From contig JBAMDO010000032.1 in NCBI GenBank assembly GCA_037074765.1, forward strand, positions 62,001-126,000: DNA of 64,000 nucleotides, given 5' to 3'. Position 1 is the stretch's first letter, and every line of letters begins with the position of its first letter. The translations under genes and the position numbers were made by a program. Shown piece by piece: positions 52,201 to 64,000 of this stretch. Source of the DNA: Mansonella perstans (Eukaryota; Nematoda; Chromadorea; Rhabditida; Onchocercidae). The notes under the pieces are model-generated. The model did not search any database. It saw only the letters and a list, made by a program, of their open reading frames with translations, and was not told the DNA's origin.

Positions 52201-55200
52201 GCCTGTATGATATGGATGTCCTTACAACCGTTTCTTCATATCTGTCCAATCAGTACTCACTAGTATCCATCCAATATTTACAAATAAATCGACCATACCA
52301 ACTGATATAACATATTCGGTAACTTTTCTCCTCTGTTTAACAAGTGATGACCGTCATTATCGTCAAATTAGTACAATTAGTATACCGAGTTAGTTTGTAG
52401 CTCCGATCATCATTTGTTCCTACTTTCTATATCTCTCTGCACCAATCTATCCTTCTCTCTTTCATAAATGTTAAAAAGTTGAAATGGTGAAGTAATACGA
52501 ATAGAGATTGATCAAAGGATAAGCATATATTGAACTACCAATACTATGCAGTTTTATTTTAAGAATTAGGATAATTAGATGTAAAATAAAGATATCTTTC
52601 CTCACTGTATAATAGACATACAGTTTTATGACCAACGAACATACAAGGAATGCATGCCTTGGAGCAGAGGAATGTACCATATCAGTAGTATTATTAATCA
52701 TTAATTAGTGCAAGAAGTGGTCAATCATTAGGGAGTAAAGGAGGTCATTGTACTCGAAAGTACACAAAAGATTAATCGCGGTACGATAGTACAGGTAATC
52801 AAAAATGCTCGAGTCAAGACATTTCACCTTCATTTACTTTCACATATTACAAAAACGTCAGTTCCGCTCACTGTTTTCTCTATTTCTCGAATGCTTTGAT
52901 CTCGCATTCCTTTTTCATCTCCTTTTTGATACTAAAATCTGAAGTAATACAGATTAGATTTATCTAAAAGATATCACTTTTATTAATGATGACATTTGAT
53001 GTATCATCATATATTTTGGCTTTTCAGATTGATTTTTCGATATCCTTCAAAAAAACTTTGAATAGAATGGTTAAGTTTGTTGTGAAGCTTAATGATTTCT
53101 CCATTTCTCGATGATAAAAGCATCTTTCAGTGGTATGATACAAGTGTCATTGTCACTTACCTAGTAAGAAATGATTGATCGAATAAATGAATGAGCAGAA
53201 CTTATTTTTTTAACAGAATGGAGACAAAGATAAGATATGAAAGTGATGGAATGCAGTTGGGGTTCACATTAACGTGATTTCCGTTGCGAATTGAATTAGT
53301 GATTTCCGTTACGATCCATCAATTGTAAGCTAATCTTCCATAGTTGTATAGCACAGGGAATGAGTATTTACTTGCAGAAAGATAATCAGATATGTTACAT
53401 CTAATGTCACAAATGTCTCATATCTGATTCACATTGATTTTTTGATAAAAATTACACACATTTTTTCGCTTAATTTTGACTTCATAAAATGTATTGCATA
53501 AGGAATGTTTTGTTATAAGAAACTGATAGGCATGAAATTAAAAGATCATTTCATTTCTACTCTGTCTGCTTATTCATCTTCCTATTTCACTGATGTTTGT
53601 TGGTGAAGTTCACTTGATGGAGTCTTAAATTGACCTCTGTAGAAAATTATATCAGAAAGCGTACGATCTTCAACAACTTTTTGACTTTACTGAAAATTTT
53701 AAGGATAATTGAAACTTTGAAGCTACACATTAAAGTTATTTCATTTGCACAACATGATGATAGATATAGTAACCAGAATGGTGATAAATATTGTGCTACA
53801 GCATTTTCACATATTCTTTTCAAATTTTTTCAGTAAAAAGAACTTGAAAAGAAGATAATTTTGTGCCTCTACTCTATCAATCGTTTAGTTGAAGATAAAA
53901 TTTGTAAAAGTAAAAAAAAAAGTAAGATGTGAGTGAAAAATTCTTTTCAAGTATTTTTTAGGTTTCGTTCATACTTTTGAATTAATATCTAGGACTGATG
54001 TATTTAATCAGTTTTATTTCTTAAGCTATTATTTATTGTTTATTTAAGCTATTATTAGATTGTTTCATAAATATGAGCTTCACTGTACCTTTTCTGCCTT
54101 CTTCTTCTTCTCTAAGCAAATTAGAAGCAAATAAGAGGAGCGTTTGTTTTCAGAAAAAATTTCTTCAGAATTTCATCTCTGTTGTTTGTTTAAATAAAAC
54201 TACATTTCATTTGTAAATTAGTATAATTGCCCTGTAGACGCTAATATTATCCTAAACTGTTTATTATGTCGAAGAGATATGATCATCATATCGTTCTGTA
54301 GAATCTGAATAATATAAAAAAAAAGATTTCATATTTTAAGCATTTCAGATTTCAAATGTTAATGGTCCGTTTTAACGAAGCGCAAATGACTGGTAACTAT
54401 ACGTCCAGTAACATGCCAACTACGTCGCAGCGTATCGGACGACCTTCACGACGATTGCAGCTACCGCAAAAACCTCGATTAACTCCAAGATGTAAGTTTG
54501 TAGGAGTGACATAAAAAATAAGGAAGGAAAAAGAAAGTTATTTAGGCATGTTAAACGAAGAAATTGGAGTTAATTGGATTTTTTAATTAAAAGATAAATT
54601 TGGATTCATTGCTTGTAATAATTAATTTAATTTAGTTCCCATAATATCAATGTTAAACGATCCATTATTTCTATTAATTAATTGGTAAACATATCTTTAT
54701 CATTTTGTCCTTATCACTCTGCATCTGATTAAAGGTCAGTGACCTGCTCATATGAGAAGGTTCTCTCGGCCTATCATGGAAAAGTAATTATTGTCAGGCT
54801 GTTACAACTGAACACAACACTTGCTCGTTTAAATATCTTACTAATATAGAACAGACTTCATTTAGCTTTTCCTTTCACAATATTGGCCTATTTTTGTTAG
54901 GTTTTAAAACTCCAATTTTAAATTTGCGCGCCTATTTAATCACATAAAGGCGGTAAAATTCAATTTGTTGCGTGGCGTTTGCGTGTGTTGAATGAATGTC
55001 ACCACGATGTCATCCGTGTATTGTTGTTTTTTCTTTTTTTTGTTTATTTGTAAAGTGAAAAAGTAGATTAAATGATTCAAAGGAAATGAATATAAATTAT
55101 TGAAATTTTATTTATCAAAATTATTTCCATTTTTTTATTTTATAATTTCAAAAAAAACATTCAGAAATTTTTATGTCTTTTATTGTATTGATGGTTATAT

Positions 55201-57804
55201 TATTGCAAGATGCTTTGTAAATGTTTCAAATTATGGCAAGAATTTTTTGTTACTTTTGGGATAATGCATAGATTGTTCTTCCAATTAGAGTATCTATGAA
55301 TGAGGATAAAATAGAGTGGGGTTAAATGTCAGGAAAACAGAGTGGGGTTAAATGTCAGAATAACAGAGTGGGGTTAAATGTCAGGATAACAGAGTGGGGT
55401 TAAATGTTAGGATAACAGAATGGGGGTTAAATGTTAGGATAACAGAATGGGGTTAAATGTCAGAATAACAGAGTAGGGGTTAAGTGATATTCTTTTTTCA
55501 CTTCTCTACAACATCTTCAATAATAGTGAATGCATTTGGTATGCTACATGTTATAGATTTTTTAACATTGCTCACTTCTCCTCTTTATAACTGTTCAACC
55601 ATAACAATGATCATCTTTAACTGTATCGTTGTTGTAATAACATTGTTTTCCTGAACATCTATTTGTCTAGATATTTTCTTGAGAGTAATTCCTATCATTA
55701 AATTTAAATGATTGAAAATAGACTGCAGTATCAGTCAAGTTATGAGAATGTTATGATACCAGTATCAACCATCACCAACCAATAATGCAAACCAGTTTTC
55801 AACAAATGGACTTCATTACCAATCTTTCAGTGAAGCAAGCGCCTATCAGTAGTATCATTCTTTTAGTGAATATATTGCGCAGTAATTTTTCAAATAAAAA
55901 TTTAAATCATGAATTATTGTTAAGAAAAAAAAAAAAATACACGAAGTTTGTATTTTATCGTTCTATTTGTTGTTCACTATTGCGTCGATTATTTTCATCA
56001 AAAATTTCAGGAGTATTGAAAATACTATATTTTGAAATTATCACAATAGTTGGTCGCATGTTTAGGAGACCTCCTTTAATCACATCTATTATTGGTAAGG
56101 TATTTTTATACCATGCTAGTAAATTCCAATGCTTGAAATATAATACATTTTTTTTTTTGAAGTTTGAAACATTATCTATTTTTTTTTTTTAAAATTTCAC
56201 TGTAATGAGGAACGGGAATGCATTAATAGTAAGAAAATAATTAATACTTTAATAGCAAGGAAATTAAGACATTAATTGTTAATAAATTAAGACATTAATA
56301 ACATTAATATAACATTAACATAACATTAATAGCAAATTAAGACATTAATTTATAATAAAATATTAATAGCAAGGAAATTAATTGAATGGCTTGAGTGATT
56401 AAAGACTTCTTTGTGGAGTAATGAATCCGCAGATGGATTCATAAATATTTGATACATATTATATACGTCATAATTTCTATTAATTCTTTTACAATTTGGT
56501 TATTTTTAATTTTTTTAAAGATTTCCTCCTCCAATATCAGTATTAGCTAGTTTTGTTGTAAAATTGCTAATTAAATAATATATTGTAGTATAAAAATTGT
56601 AAAAAAACTGCTATAAATTCTTTTTTTCTATATTCAATGCTAATATCGAAAGAGATAATATATTTTTCATTTTTTTGTATGAATTTTTGAAAAAACTTCA
56701 AAATTTGTTGTTGCTGAAAGAATTTTTTATTTTGTCAAGTAGTGAATCAATAATTTTTCAAATCTGTTATCTCTTGTTCTTCTGTTATCTTTGTTTTGCA
56801 AAGGATTTTGTTCCCATTTTTGACGAACTTTTTAGGTATTTGTTAATTTTATGTTTGTTTGTAGACTTCACGTTTTAGGCTTTCCAATTAGTTTACGTAG
56901 ATTCCGTGTATTAGTGATAAGTTTATCTTTCTAATATTTTGATTAATTTGTGCAGAAATGAAATAGAATGAACTTCCAAATGATTTATTTTCATCTTTTA
57001 TTAAGCGATATACTGCTGCTATAATTTTTTTAATTGCAGTTCTTAATGTCTAGCGATCCTAGAATTTTCATTCCAGTTACACATTTAGTGCATTTACAGT
57101 ATTAAATTTCTTACCTCATCGTTGACCAAAAGTTCTCATCGTTGACCCTTGCAAATGACCTTTATCATTATCATTCTGGTCATTTTATCAGTAATAATGT
57201 ATTATCGATTTTTGTTGAAAAGTAACCATGTTTAACAGCGAGATGATAAATTTTCATCTGTGGCATCTTGGCAACAGGAAACAGAATCTTCAGGGTCATA
57301 GAATCTTCAAGGGCATAGAATCTTCAGGGACATAGAATCTTTAGGGGCGCAGAATCTTTCTTATCTTTTTTTTTCTTTTTGCCATAAGCTCTGTATTTTA
57401 AAATGCAAATCAAAGTTATGTGAAAATGATCGATGATAATTGTGCAAATTTGGCATAATGTAAAAATGTATTTTTGATTTTACTAAAACATAGTATATGT
57501 TTTTTCAATGTATTTTAATGTCTTTACGAATTAATTCAATTTCTATGATCGTTTCAATCTTTTAAATTCTTAAAAAGATAAAATTAATGTCTATAGTAGA
57601 TGTTTATTTGTGAGTTTGTGTGTGCTTGTTTTCCTTTAAAGAATGTATGTAAAGAGAATGCATGCATGAGATCTATTTATATATGCATGATGTATCCTCA
57701 CGTATATGTGAGGATACGTAAACTGGTTATAGTATCTTGTCCACTTAATCCGCGGTGATTTGACTGGTTTTGGTATTTGTTGATGAGTTTTGTAAATCCT
57801 CGTC

Positions 57805-57838
<34 letters not shown>

Positions 57839-60800
57839 ATGAGTTGAATGTATATATTCGAAAAAGTACGATGCTTTTCTTGTTGTTTAATTTCAACTCT
57901 TTCATATCCATAACATTTCATTGATTTATTTCTTTGTAGTAAGCAATAATCCTTGTCAGTGGCATAATGAGCGTAGAGAAATGTAAACTGTTAATGTTAA
58001 TATTTATGAGTGTAAAATTTTTCATTTTAATTTGATGATGCCAATTAATTGTAGAGAAATTGCTTGTAAAATACTGGCAAGTAGAGAATCTTTCAAAATT
58101 TTATTGTTTAGAATTTAATATTGAGAAGTTCAGTAATATTGATTTAATGCTGAAAACTTGTATGAAATTGGCATATGATTTCTTTTCTTAGCAAACCGGG
58201 GCATGGATGGATCGCGTAATGGACAGATATTGGAGGAGCAAGAAAATTCGACTTCCGTACCAGCATGGCAACGAGCGAGCAGTGTACCAGCCCACAAAAG
58301 ACCGCTTATCGTTTCGTCAAAGGGATCTAGTAAGTTCGAATTAATTTCGAATTCATATATCGTCGCACAATAGCAACAGCATATAAGAAAGATAGTATGG
58401 CTATTAAGTATCTGTATGTTTTGTAGGAAAAATTCATCAACTTACACTGGTGAGAAACAGTAATTATTTTTCACTTTTTGGGAATTATAACGAACAAAAG
58501 TTTTACCGTTTATTAGCTTTTATTACTTTTCTTCAGATAGTGCTGGCTCTGTAAGCGATGAAGCTTTCCAACGTGCTTTTACTGAAGTTCCGAAGTGCAA
58601 TGTATGTGTAATGATTTCTTCTTTATTTGGTTGAATATATTATTTAGAAACATTTAAGGCAAAATTAGCTAATTTGAATGTAAAACCATCTTGTTTTACT
58701 ATATTGTGTGGAAATGGATTACACACTATAGGCGATTTTTTCAGGCCTAAAGTTCGAGGATTTAAATTTTCGTTTCTTTTAATTTGTTACTATAGATGAT
58801 ATAATGACAAATTAATCAGAGCCAAAAATACGTCACTTTGAAGATTTTAAAATGGATAATTGGAAAATGTAGGTATTTTCGTCCAAGCAACTAAAGGAGG
58901 TTATCAGTGAAGCATGTGCAGTTCTTGAGAACTCAGATTTAGATTGGAGTCGTCGTGTAACTGCGGTTTGTTATTTTCTGTTTTATATTCTCCAAAATTT
59001 TCAGTTTTAATAAATCGTTTTGGAAATTTGATTGAAGGAATTTTCTATGATGTTTATCTTATCTGGTAAGAGAACTTGCATGATTATGTCCATTATTTAT
59101 AAGCATTCAAATTACAGCTTAAAACATTGCGTGCAGTGATTATTGGTGGAGGCTTGGACTATTCAGACTTCTCAGAAGAAGTACGTGAAATGCAGGCAGC
59201 TTTACTCACCTCCGTTAAAGATTTGCGGTCGCAGTTGTGTCGTGAAGCATGTGTTACCATTGCGTACGTTAGTTTATTGCATTTGATGTTCAGATAGAAC
59301 TATATATTATTTGGTTTCCAGCTAGATCTGCTTCATTCAATTATTACTGAAATACTTCTCACCGTGATCATTTTGCTACCTTATGTAGGCACTTGAGTTT
59401 GTCTACTTTAAGAAATTCTTGAGATAAATTAAATATTTCAATTGATTAGCGAAGTACCAGATTGCATAAAATTTTGAATAAAGGAATGGTATTGGTTTGT
59501 CTCAGTTATTCAGATTTAAAGTACATACTCGATTTAGTAGATTTACAGTATATGTTTCAGTTTCTACTGCGAAAGGTTGGGGCTTGTAATGGTTGGCGTA
59601 ATAGATGCATTGATGCCAACGCTTATTTCATTAATGCAGAATAGTGCCAAGGTTATTACTTTTTGTGTATCACATATTTATGAAATTCTGCAGTTTTGTT
59701 CTTGACGGTGCTCGTCATTATATGCATTTTTTTCAAGGTAATGGCAACAAGTGCTCAGCTTGCTTTACAATATGTCGTCAAACATGTGTGCAGCGCCAGA
59801 TTACTTCCTCATTTGCAAGCTGCAATGTCTTCAAAGTCAAAGGAGATTAGAAGGTGATTCAATTTTTAAAATTGAAAAAACTATGTGAAAATTAAGACTA
59901 ATGCCCTAAAAGTTAAATTGCTTCACATTTTTGCAGGAATACGGCATCATTGTTTTTAATGGCGTTAACTCTTTGGGACAGCAGAACAGTGGAAAAGAAT
60001 ATGAACATTTTTTTGGAATGTATTAAGGTAACAAAAAGATGTTTTAAATATCTATTCACAATGTTTTACTAGAAAATGAGTTAATAATCAGCAAAAATAG
60101 TTTTTGAAAAAAATTTTTTTTCCAGGCGAGTATAAATGATGCTGATCCAGAAACACGCCGATGCGGTCGATCGCTTTTCATGCAACTAGATCAGGAATAC
60201 AAGAAACAAGCTGATATGCTTTACAAAGTCAGCTTTAACAAATACCAGCACAGTTCATGTCTTTAGAGTTTTTGCGATAAGTTCAGATCTCATTCAGTAA
60301 AGCATAAAGAGCTAAACAAAGAATATTAGAACCAGCTCATAGAAAATCATTTATTAAGCAGTAGCGGAAAAAAAAAAATTGATCAACTACCCATCAATAA
60401 TTCAGAATTGTCTCAAGCATTTCACTAACTTTTGGTAGTGTGAAGATTATTTAAGTTTCGAGAAAAATCATAAATGCTTTGCAAAATTTGCAGACCTTGG
60501 ATCCATCAAGGCAGCGAACACTATCTGGCTTCGTGTCCCAATCATCTTCATCACAATCAATTATTTCTGAACGAGACGCTTTACCTATTTCACAACGAAA
60601 TGCTGCTTATGTACTTCATAAAGGTATTTTTCTCTGTCTATTTCATATTATATTCCCACTTACGGATTATAAGTTTAAAATGATTCGTTTGAAATAGTAA
60701 TGTAACTAAATGTGGTTGTTAATTCTTAAAGAGTTTTTATGTAATGGCGTGTTTCCTGCTGAAGTAGTTTTTAATTTTTGCTTTCAACTCATTGAAAAGG

Positions 60801-63800
60801 TTGTATATCAATTTTATTCAAACTAATTACTCATTTTGCTATATTACGATTGACATTATAGCAAGTCCTTCATACTATGCTGGACGTTCAACATCCGATA
60901 TAGACCCTGGTGCAGTAAGACGTGTCACGAGTCGTGCTGTGCGAACAGCTCCTAAGAGTAGTGGGCCGCTCCAGCAAGTAAATGGCACCTCTTTAAGTAA
61001 GTTTTTAAATTTCTGAATTTTGTCTTCTTTTCTGCCAAGTTTCAAACAACTTAGAAAAGTTCATACATATTGAGTATCTTAAGTAAACTTCCTTTTTATG
61101 CCTTGTAATAACTAATTAAGGCATTCCTTTGCGTTTACAGCGACCCAAATGAGAACAAATGCTGCGCAACGTTTATCTTCATCATCGCAGAAATTCGTCT
61201 CGTCTTTACGGCGCGTGCCACCGACACCAACGAATTATGTTAGATCTCAACGTATGTTTTTTTTTTTTTTTTTATCTTCAGTGGTAGAATCGGATAAGTT
61301 TGGCAGGTGAAGGAGAGCATAACCTTTATATTAATCACCGCCATTATGGTCATGGGTTTTTATATCTGCGGTCAAAAAAAGCGAGATGTGATAAATTATC
61401 ATTTAAATTTTCAGCCGGTAGTCGGAGCACATCACCAGCTTCTCGTTTCCCTGCACGCGTTCCTCCTCGATCACAAATGAACAGCCGAACAGTAATAGAT
61501 CTACGTTTTAATTGTTTAATTAGATCTTTAATTAGATCATTGTATTTTGTCTCTGTTTTGGTCAGTAATTAGCTAATTTCAAAGTTTTCAGAAAATCCAA
61601 GTGGATGAATCAGAAGATTATGCTTCTGTTAGCAGTGATTCATTTAGGTATGTTTTTTGTGAGAGTATTCTGATCTCTATTAATTGAGATTAACATATGT
61701 ACTTTCCAGTATTTTGAGTTAGGAAAATTCACAATATCATTCAAAATCCACTATTTTTCAAATGTCGTATCATCTTTCTGAAAATATTTTGTTTAATGAA
61801 ATGTTGCCAAATTTAGTGAAATCTCTAACAGGTTTGAAACGATGGAATTAGCAACTGCACTTTCTTGCTGTGGTTCGTCGTCTACTACAGAGAAGAAGGA
61901 AGGCTTGAAAGCACTGTTTACTATTATTTCAAGTGACAAACAAATTAATACAATGGATTTGAAAAAAATCGTTGAACGTTTAAATCCATTGATTGGCGAA
62001 GGTGCTCATAAAGTAGGTAGCTTTAAATTTTTTCACTGAGCTATTATATGAATTGATTGAATCCCATGAATAACTTCTGAAAAGAATGGTCATTCAAAGT
62101 ACTCGTCTGATTATCATAAAAATTAATTCGACGAAAGATTAACAGTAAGAATTGTGAGATAATATGTTTTAATTGCTTCTTTACTGTTTTATTTATTTTA
62201 GCTTTTGCAACCTCTTGCCGATACATTGATAGCTTTGGTACGTCGTTACCATAAGGAATTGAATGATTGGTTGAATTTGTTAATACCAAAGCTAGTAGCC
62301 AAATGTTCTACGGATGTTCTTCCTAGTAATCTGGAAAAATATCGAATTATGATGGAAGCTGTGCGGACCAGTTTTGATTCAGAAAAGCAGTTGCACGCTG
62401 TTTGCAAGTTTATCCGTGATCCAGTGCGAAATAACGTTAACGTCAAGGTAAAATATGTTTAAGGCAAATAAGTATAGTTTCGTAGGCCGCTTATTCGGAT
62501 AGTTTTCTCAAATCCATAATTTTTTAATCTTAATTCTAGAACGAAGATTGTAGATAAAACATGGATTGCTGATGTACTTGCATGATTTAATGCGTGGCAT
62601 GGATTCAGCTCCCTCGATGAACCAAAGCGAAGTTCGACAAGCAATTAGTAAAATATTCCAGTGGGTAGACGATCCAAAAAATATTTGTTTGATAACGGTA
62701 TTACTTTGAATATGCAAATATTCTTTATTGATTTTGTTGAAAATTATAATTTTCCTTTCTATTCTTGATTTTCTCTCTATTTAAACAACTAAGGCATTAT
62801 TAATTTGCTTCAAATTCAATGTGATTTGAAACATTTCGGATGCCAAATTGCGAACAGAATGAATTGCAGAGAAAGAAATTCAAACAAATAAGCTGTAGTT
62901 CGTCAGTGTTGTTTAAAGCAAAGTATATATATATATATAGTTTCATTCGAATATTTAGCTTTTTGCTTTATTGTCTCAAATTTTCTGTAATTAGAATTTT
63001 TAGATCAGCGAAAAGGTTGTGTGTGATATGTTCCATCTGAATGCTAGTGACTTCACTTCAATGCTTGCCACTTTTCCAAATGATTTAAAAGATCGGCTCC
63101 AAACTATTATTCGTAAAAATAGCTTCTGTTTATCAGCTAGCAGTGGGACCAAGTATGTTTTAATTATTTTTCATTCTGGAAGAAAAAAAGTTTAAAATAT
63201 TCGGCATTTCATTTTTTAGTTTCTTTAGATGGTTTCCAGTTTGGTTTTTCTCATCAAGATTTTTGGTGTTTTTATTATTTATCAGTAATATATTTTATTT
63301 GTTTGAATATTTTCTCTCAAAGTGGATTGCAAATAGAGTTTAATGCATCGATTGGCAAAAATTTCTTATTTCAGAGCAAGCGAAGCACGTGCGGGTATAT
63401 TAGAAACAACAGCGCAGGTATATATTTGATTTTTTTCGTAAACAATCGCTTCTAACGTGAGCTTGAATCTTCATACCGTGAGTTTATAGATTACAAAATT
63501 GATTTATTGTGGCTTAGAATATTTCCAATTTGTTTGTAGATTAATGATTTTGTCGATCGGCGAGCAGGCTTATCTATGTCATCTCCTCGTGCATCACCTC
63601 AGCTAATAAATGATTTAGTTCGCAGCTCGTATGATGGTATTCCATTACGACGCTCAAGCCGTGAGGACCAGAGTGGAGTTCGTTTACCGACTTCTTTTGT
63701 TGTCTTATTTTTGTTATAATTTTATTGCTATCAGTATACTAGTTCACCGTAAGTTTTTAAAAATGCCTTAAGAGTTGCATTTAAATTGTTGAAACTGATT

Positions 63801-63990
63801 GAGACAAACTGTTTAGCTGTTAAGCTACTATTTAGTTACACTTTTTTTAAGATCATTTTTTGTAATTGTTGAAAGATTTTCAGTCATTATCTGGTTATAT
63901 CTTGGACCCGCAAGGTTTTGCGAATGATCCGGAACAGCAGGAAGAGTTGATAACCAAGATAGGGGAGGAACTTTCGCTTCATAATCAAAG
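49272..63990 (+). CDS. CLASP microtubule plus-end/rescue protein (cls-type), 25 exons, 3' end beyond window
   Basis: CLASPs bind tubulin through TOG domains, suppress catastrophe, promote rescue, and act at kinetochores and the spindle midzone. Exons: 49272-49445, 49600-49785, 50298-50392, 50867-51043, 54349-54491, 58192-58329, 58537-58601, 58873-58965, 59118-59263, 59561-59651, 59738-59853, 59937-60027, 60126-60227, 60494-60623, 60862-60996, 61141-61251, 61415-61491, 61592-61647, 61832-62012, 62202-62447, 62554-62697, 63004-63152, 63375-63417, 63540-63677, 63884-63990. All join in phase. TOG1 is exons 1-4; TOG2 is exons 8-13 (DLDWSRRVTALKTLR, LCREACVTIA, ALMPTLISLMQNSAKVMATS); a Ser/Arg/Pro-rich microtubule-binding region is exons 15-19; TOG3 is exons 20-23. 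The DPQG segment in the last exon leads to the C-terminal domain, cut off by the window. Introns 4 and 5 are long (3.3 and 3.7 kb). Worms have several cls genes; which one this is cannot be told here. Confidence 0.93.
50437..50822 (+). repeat. Diverged direct duplication with acceptor-like ends in CLASP intron 3
   Basis: About 100 bases at 50441-50535 recur at 50718-50815, sharing AAGATTTAAAAATAAA, GAGTRTTTCTATAAA, AAAGTATTTGATT and ending in GTATCARTTTCAGAT. Both ends therefore carry a TTTCAG-type acceptor. Neither is used in the model; the true acceptor is TTCCAG at 50866. Confidence 0.75.
51219..51296 (+). repeat. 39-base tandem duplication in CLASP intron 4
   Basis: CATTAGYRTTAAAATGAAGC followed by TGATRTAATTTT occurs twice about 39 bases apart. 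Intronic. Confidence 0.75.
55313..55486 (+). repeat. Minisatellite, 26-27-base unit, about seven copies, CLASP intron 5
   Basis: Units start AGAGTGGGGTTAAATGTCAG and end GATAAC; there are six full copies and one partial, with few substitutions and one-base G-run length changes. The G-rich strand is the transcribed-sense strand and stands out in a 75% AT intron. Confidence 0.9.
57283..57360 (+). repeat. 17-base tandem repeat, 4.5 copies, CLASP intron 5
   Basis: AGAATCTTCAGGGNCAT units start at 57283, 57300, 57317, 57334 and 57351 with point differences. Confidence 0.85.
57692..57717. repeat. Perfect 10-base inverted repeat (hairpin) in CLASP intron 5
   Basis: GTATCCTCAC at 57692-57701 and GTGAGGATAC at 57708-57717 are exact reverse complements around a 6-base GTATAT spacer. 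In RNA this would be a stable small stem-loop. Confidence 0.8.
57808..57835. repeat. Poly-T run of 28
   Basis: An uninterrupted run of 28 T in CLASP intron 5. It could reflect a poly(A) tail of an old minus-strand retrosequence, but no flanking duplication or gene-like sequence is visible. Confidence 0.8.
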
Positions 63991-64000
63991 GTTCTTTTTT

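Noticed and set aside
55785..56192. 135-codon open frame in CLASP intron 5
   Set aside because: Composition is Phe/Ile/Lys/Ser-rich as expected from AT-rich noncoding DNA; it lies inside a spliced intron on the same strand.
59450..59488. A possible extra CLASP exon reading RSTRLHKILNKGM
   Set aside because: It cannot be joined in phase to the next exon, while a donor after 59263 and the TTTCAG acceptor at 59560 give an unbroken TOG2 of the right length.
1..64000. Bacterial (Wolbachia) insertions, CRISPR arrays, rRNA or tRNA genes
   Set aside because: I looked for long uninterrupted coding frames, regular spaced repeats and cloverleaf-like GC-rich segments and saw none. A tRNA search by program would be needed to exclude single tRNA genes.

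Overview
The window is eukaryotic nuclear DNA from a nematode, most likely a filarial (clade III, spirurid) worm. It is very AT-rich. Genes are cut into many small exons with consensus T-rich/TTTCAG acceptors and GTAAGT/GTATGT donors. Several start codons lie just downstream of an unpaired 3' splice acceptor, as expected for spliced-leader trans-splicing. The species call is inference from sequence style and protein resemblance. I see no bacterial operon, phage, CRISPR array, Wolbachia insert or intact transposon.

Layout. (1) 265-1324, minus: a small RING-finger gene whose 3' part I could not resolve. (2) 3433-7943, minus: a complete 14-exon polypeptide N-acetylgalactosaminyltransferase (type II Golgi membrane protein with a C-terminal ricin-type lectin domain, 664 residues). 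(3) About 8-19.7 kb: a gene-poor stretch. It holds a decayed omega-class glutathione transferase gene (13158 to about 15835, minus) bracketed by broken inverted repeats and a tandem duplication, with a TATA/CCAAT/AGGTCA promoter-like block upstream. It also holds one tiny ORF for a secreted peptide (18099-18233). (4) 19755-31360, plus: the NUP98-NUP96 nucleoporin precursor, 35 exons, 1656 residues. (5) 32716-38726, plus: the APC/C subunit CDC16/APC6, 14 exons, 660 residues. (6) 40038-43376, plus: mitochondrial trifunctional enzyme beta subunit (long-chain 3-ketoacyl-CoA thiolase), 9 exons, 471 residues. (7) 43.4-49.3 kb: intergenic. (8) 49272 to the window end, plus: a CLASP microtubule-rescue protein, 25 exons seen, continuing past the edge.

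The genes do not form one pathway. They are housekeeping genes for Golgi glycosylation, nuclear pore assembly, mitotic exit, fatty-acid oxidation and spindle microtubules. Exon phases were checked by hand: the models for genes 2, 4, 5, 6 and 8 stay in frame at every junction. Three introns, one each in genes 2, 4 and 6, need GC-AG splice sites to keep frame.

The observations most worth a second look are a Thr in place of the Ser nucleophile at the NUP98 self-cleavage site, micro-duplications that copied splice sites in NUP98 and CDC16, the glutathione transferase pseudogene inside inverted repeats, and the recurring GC-AG introns.
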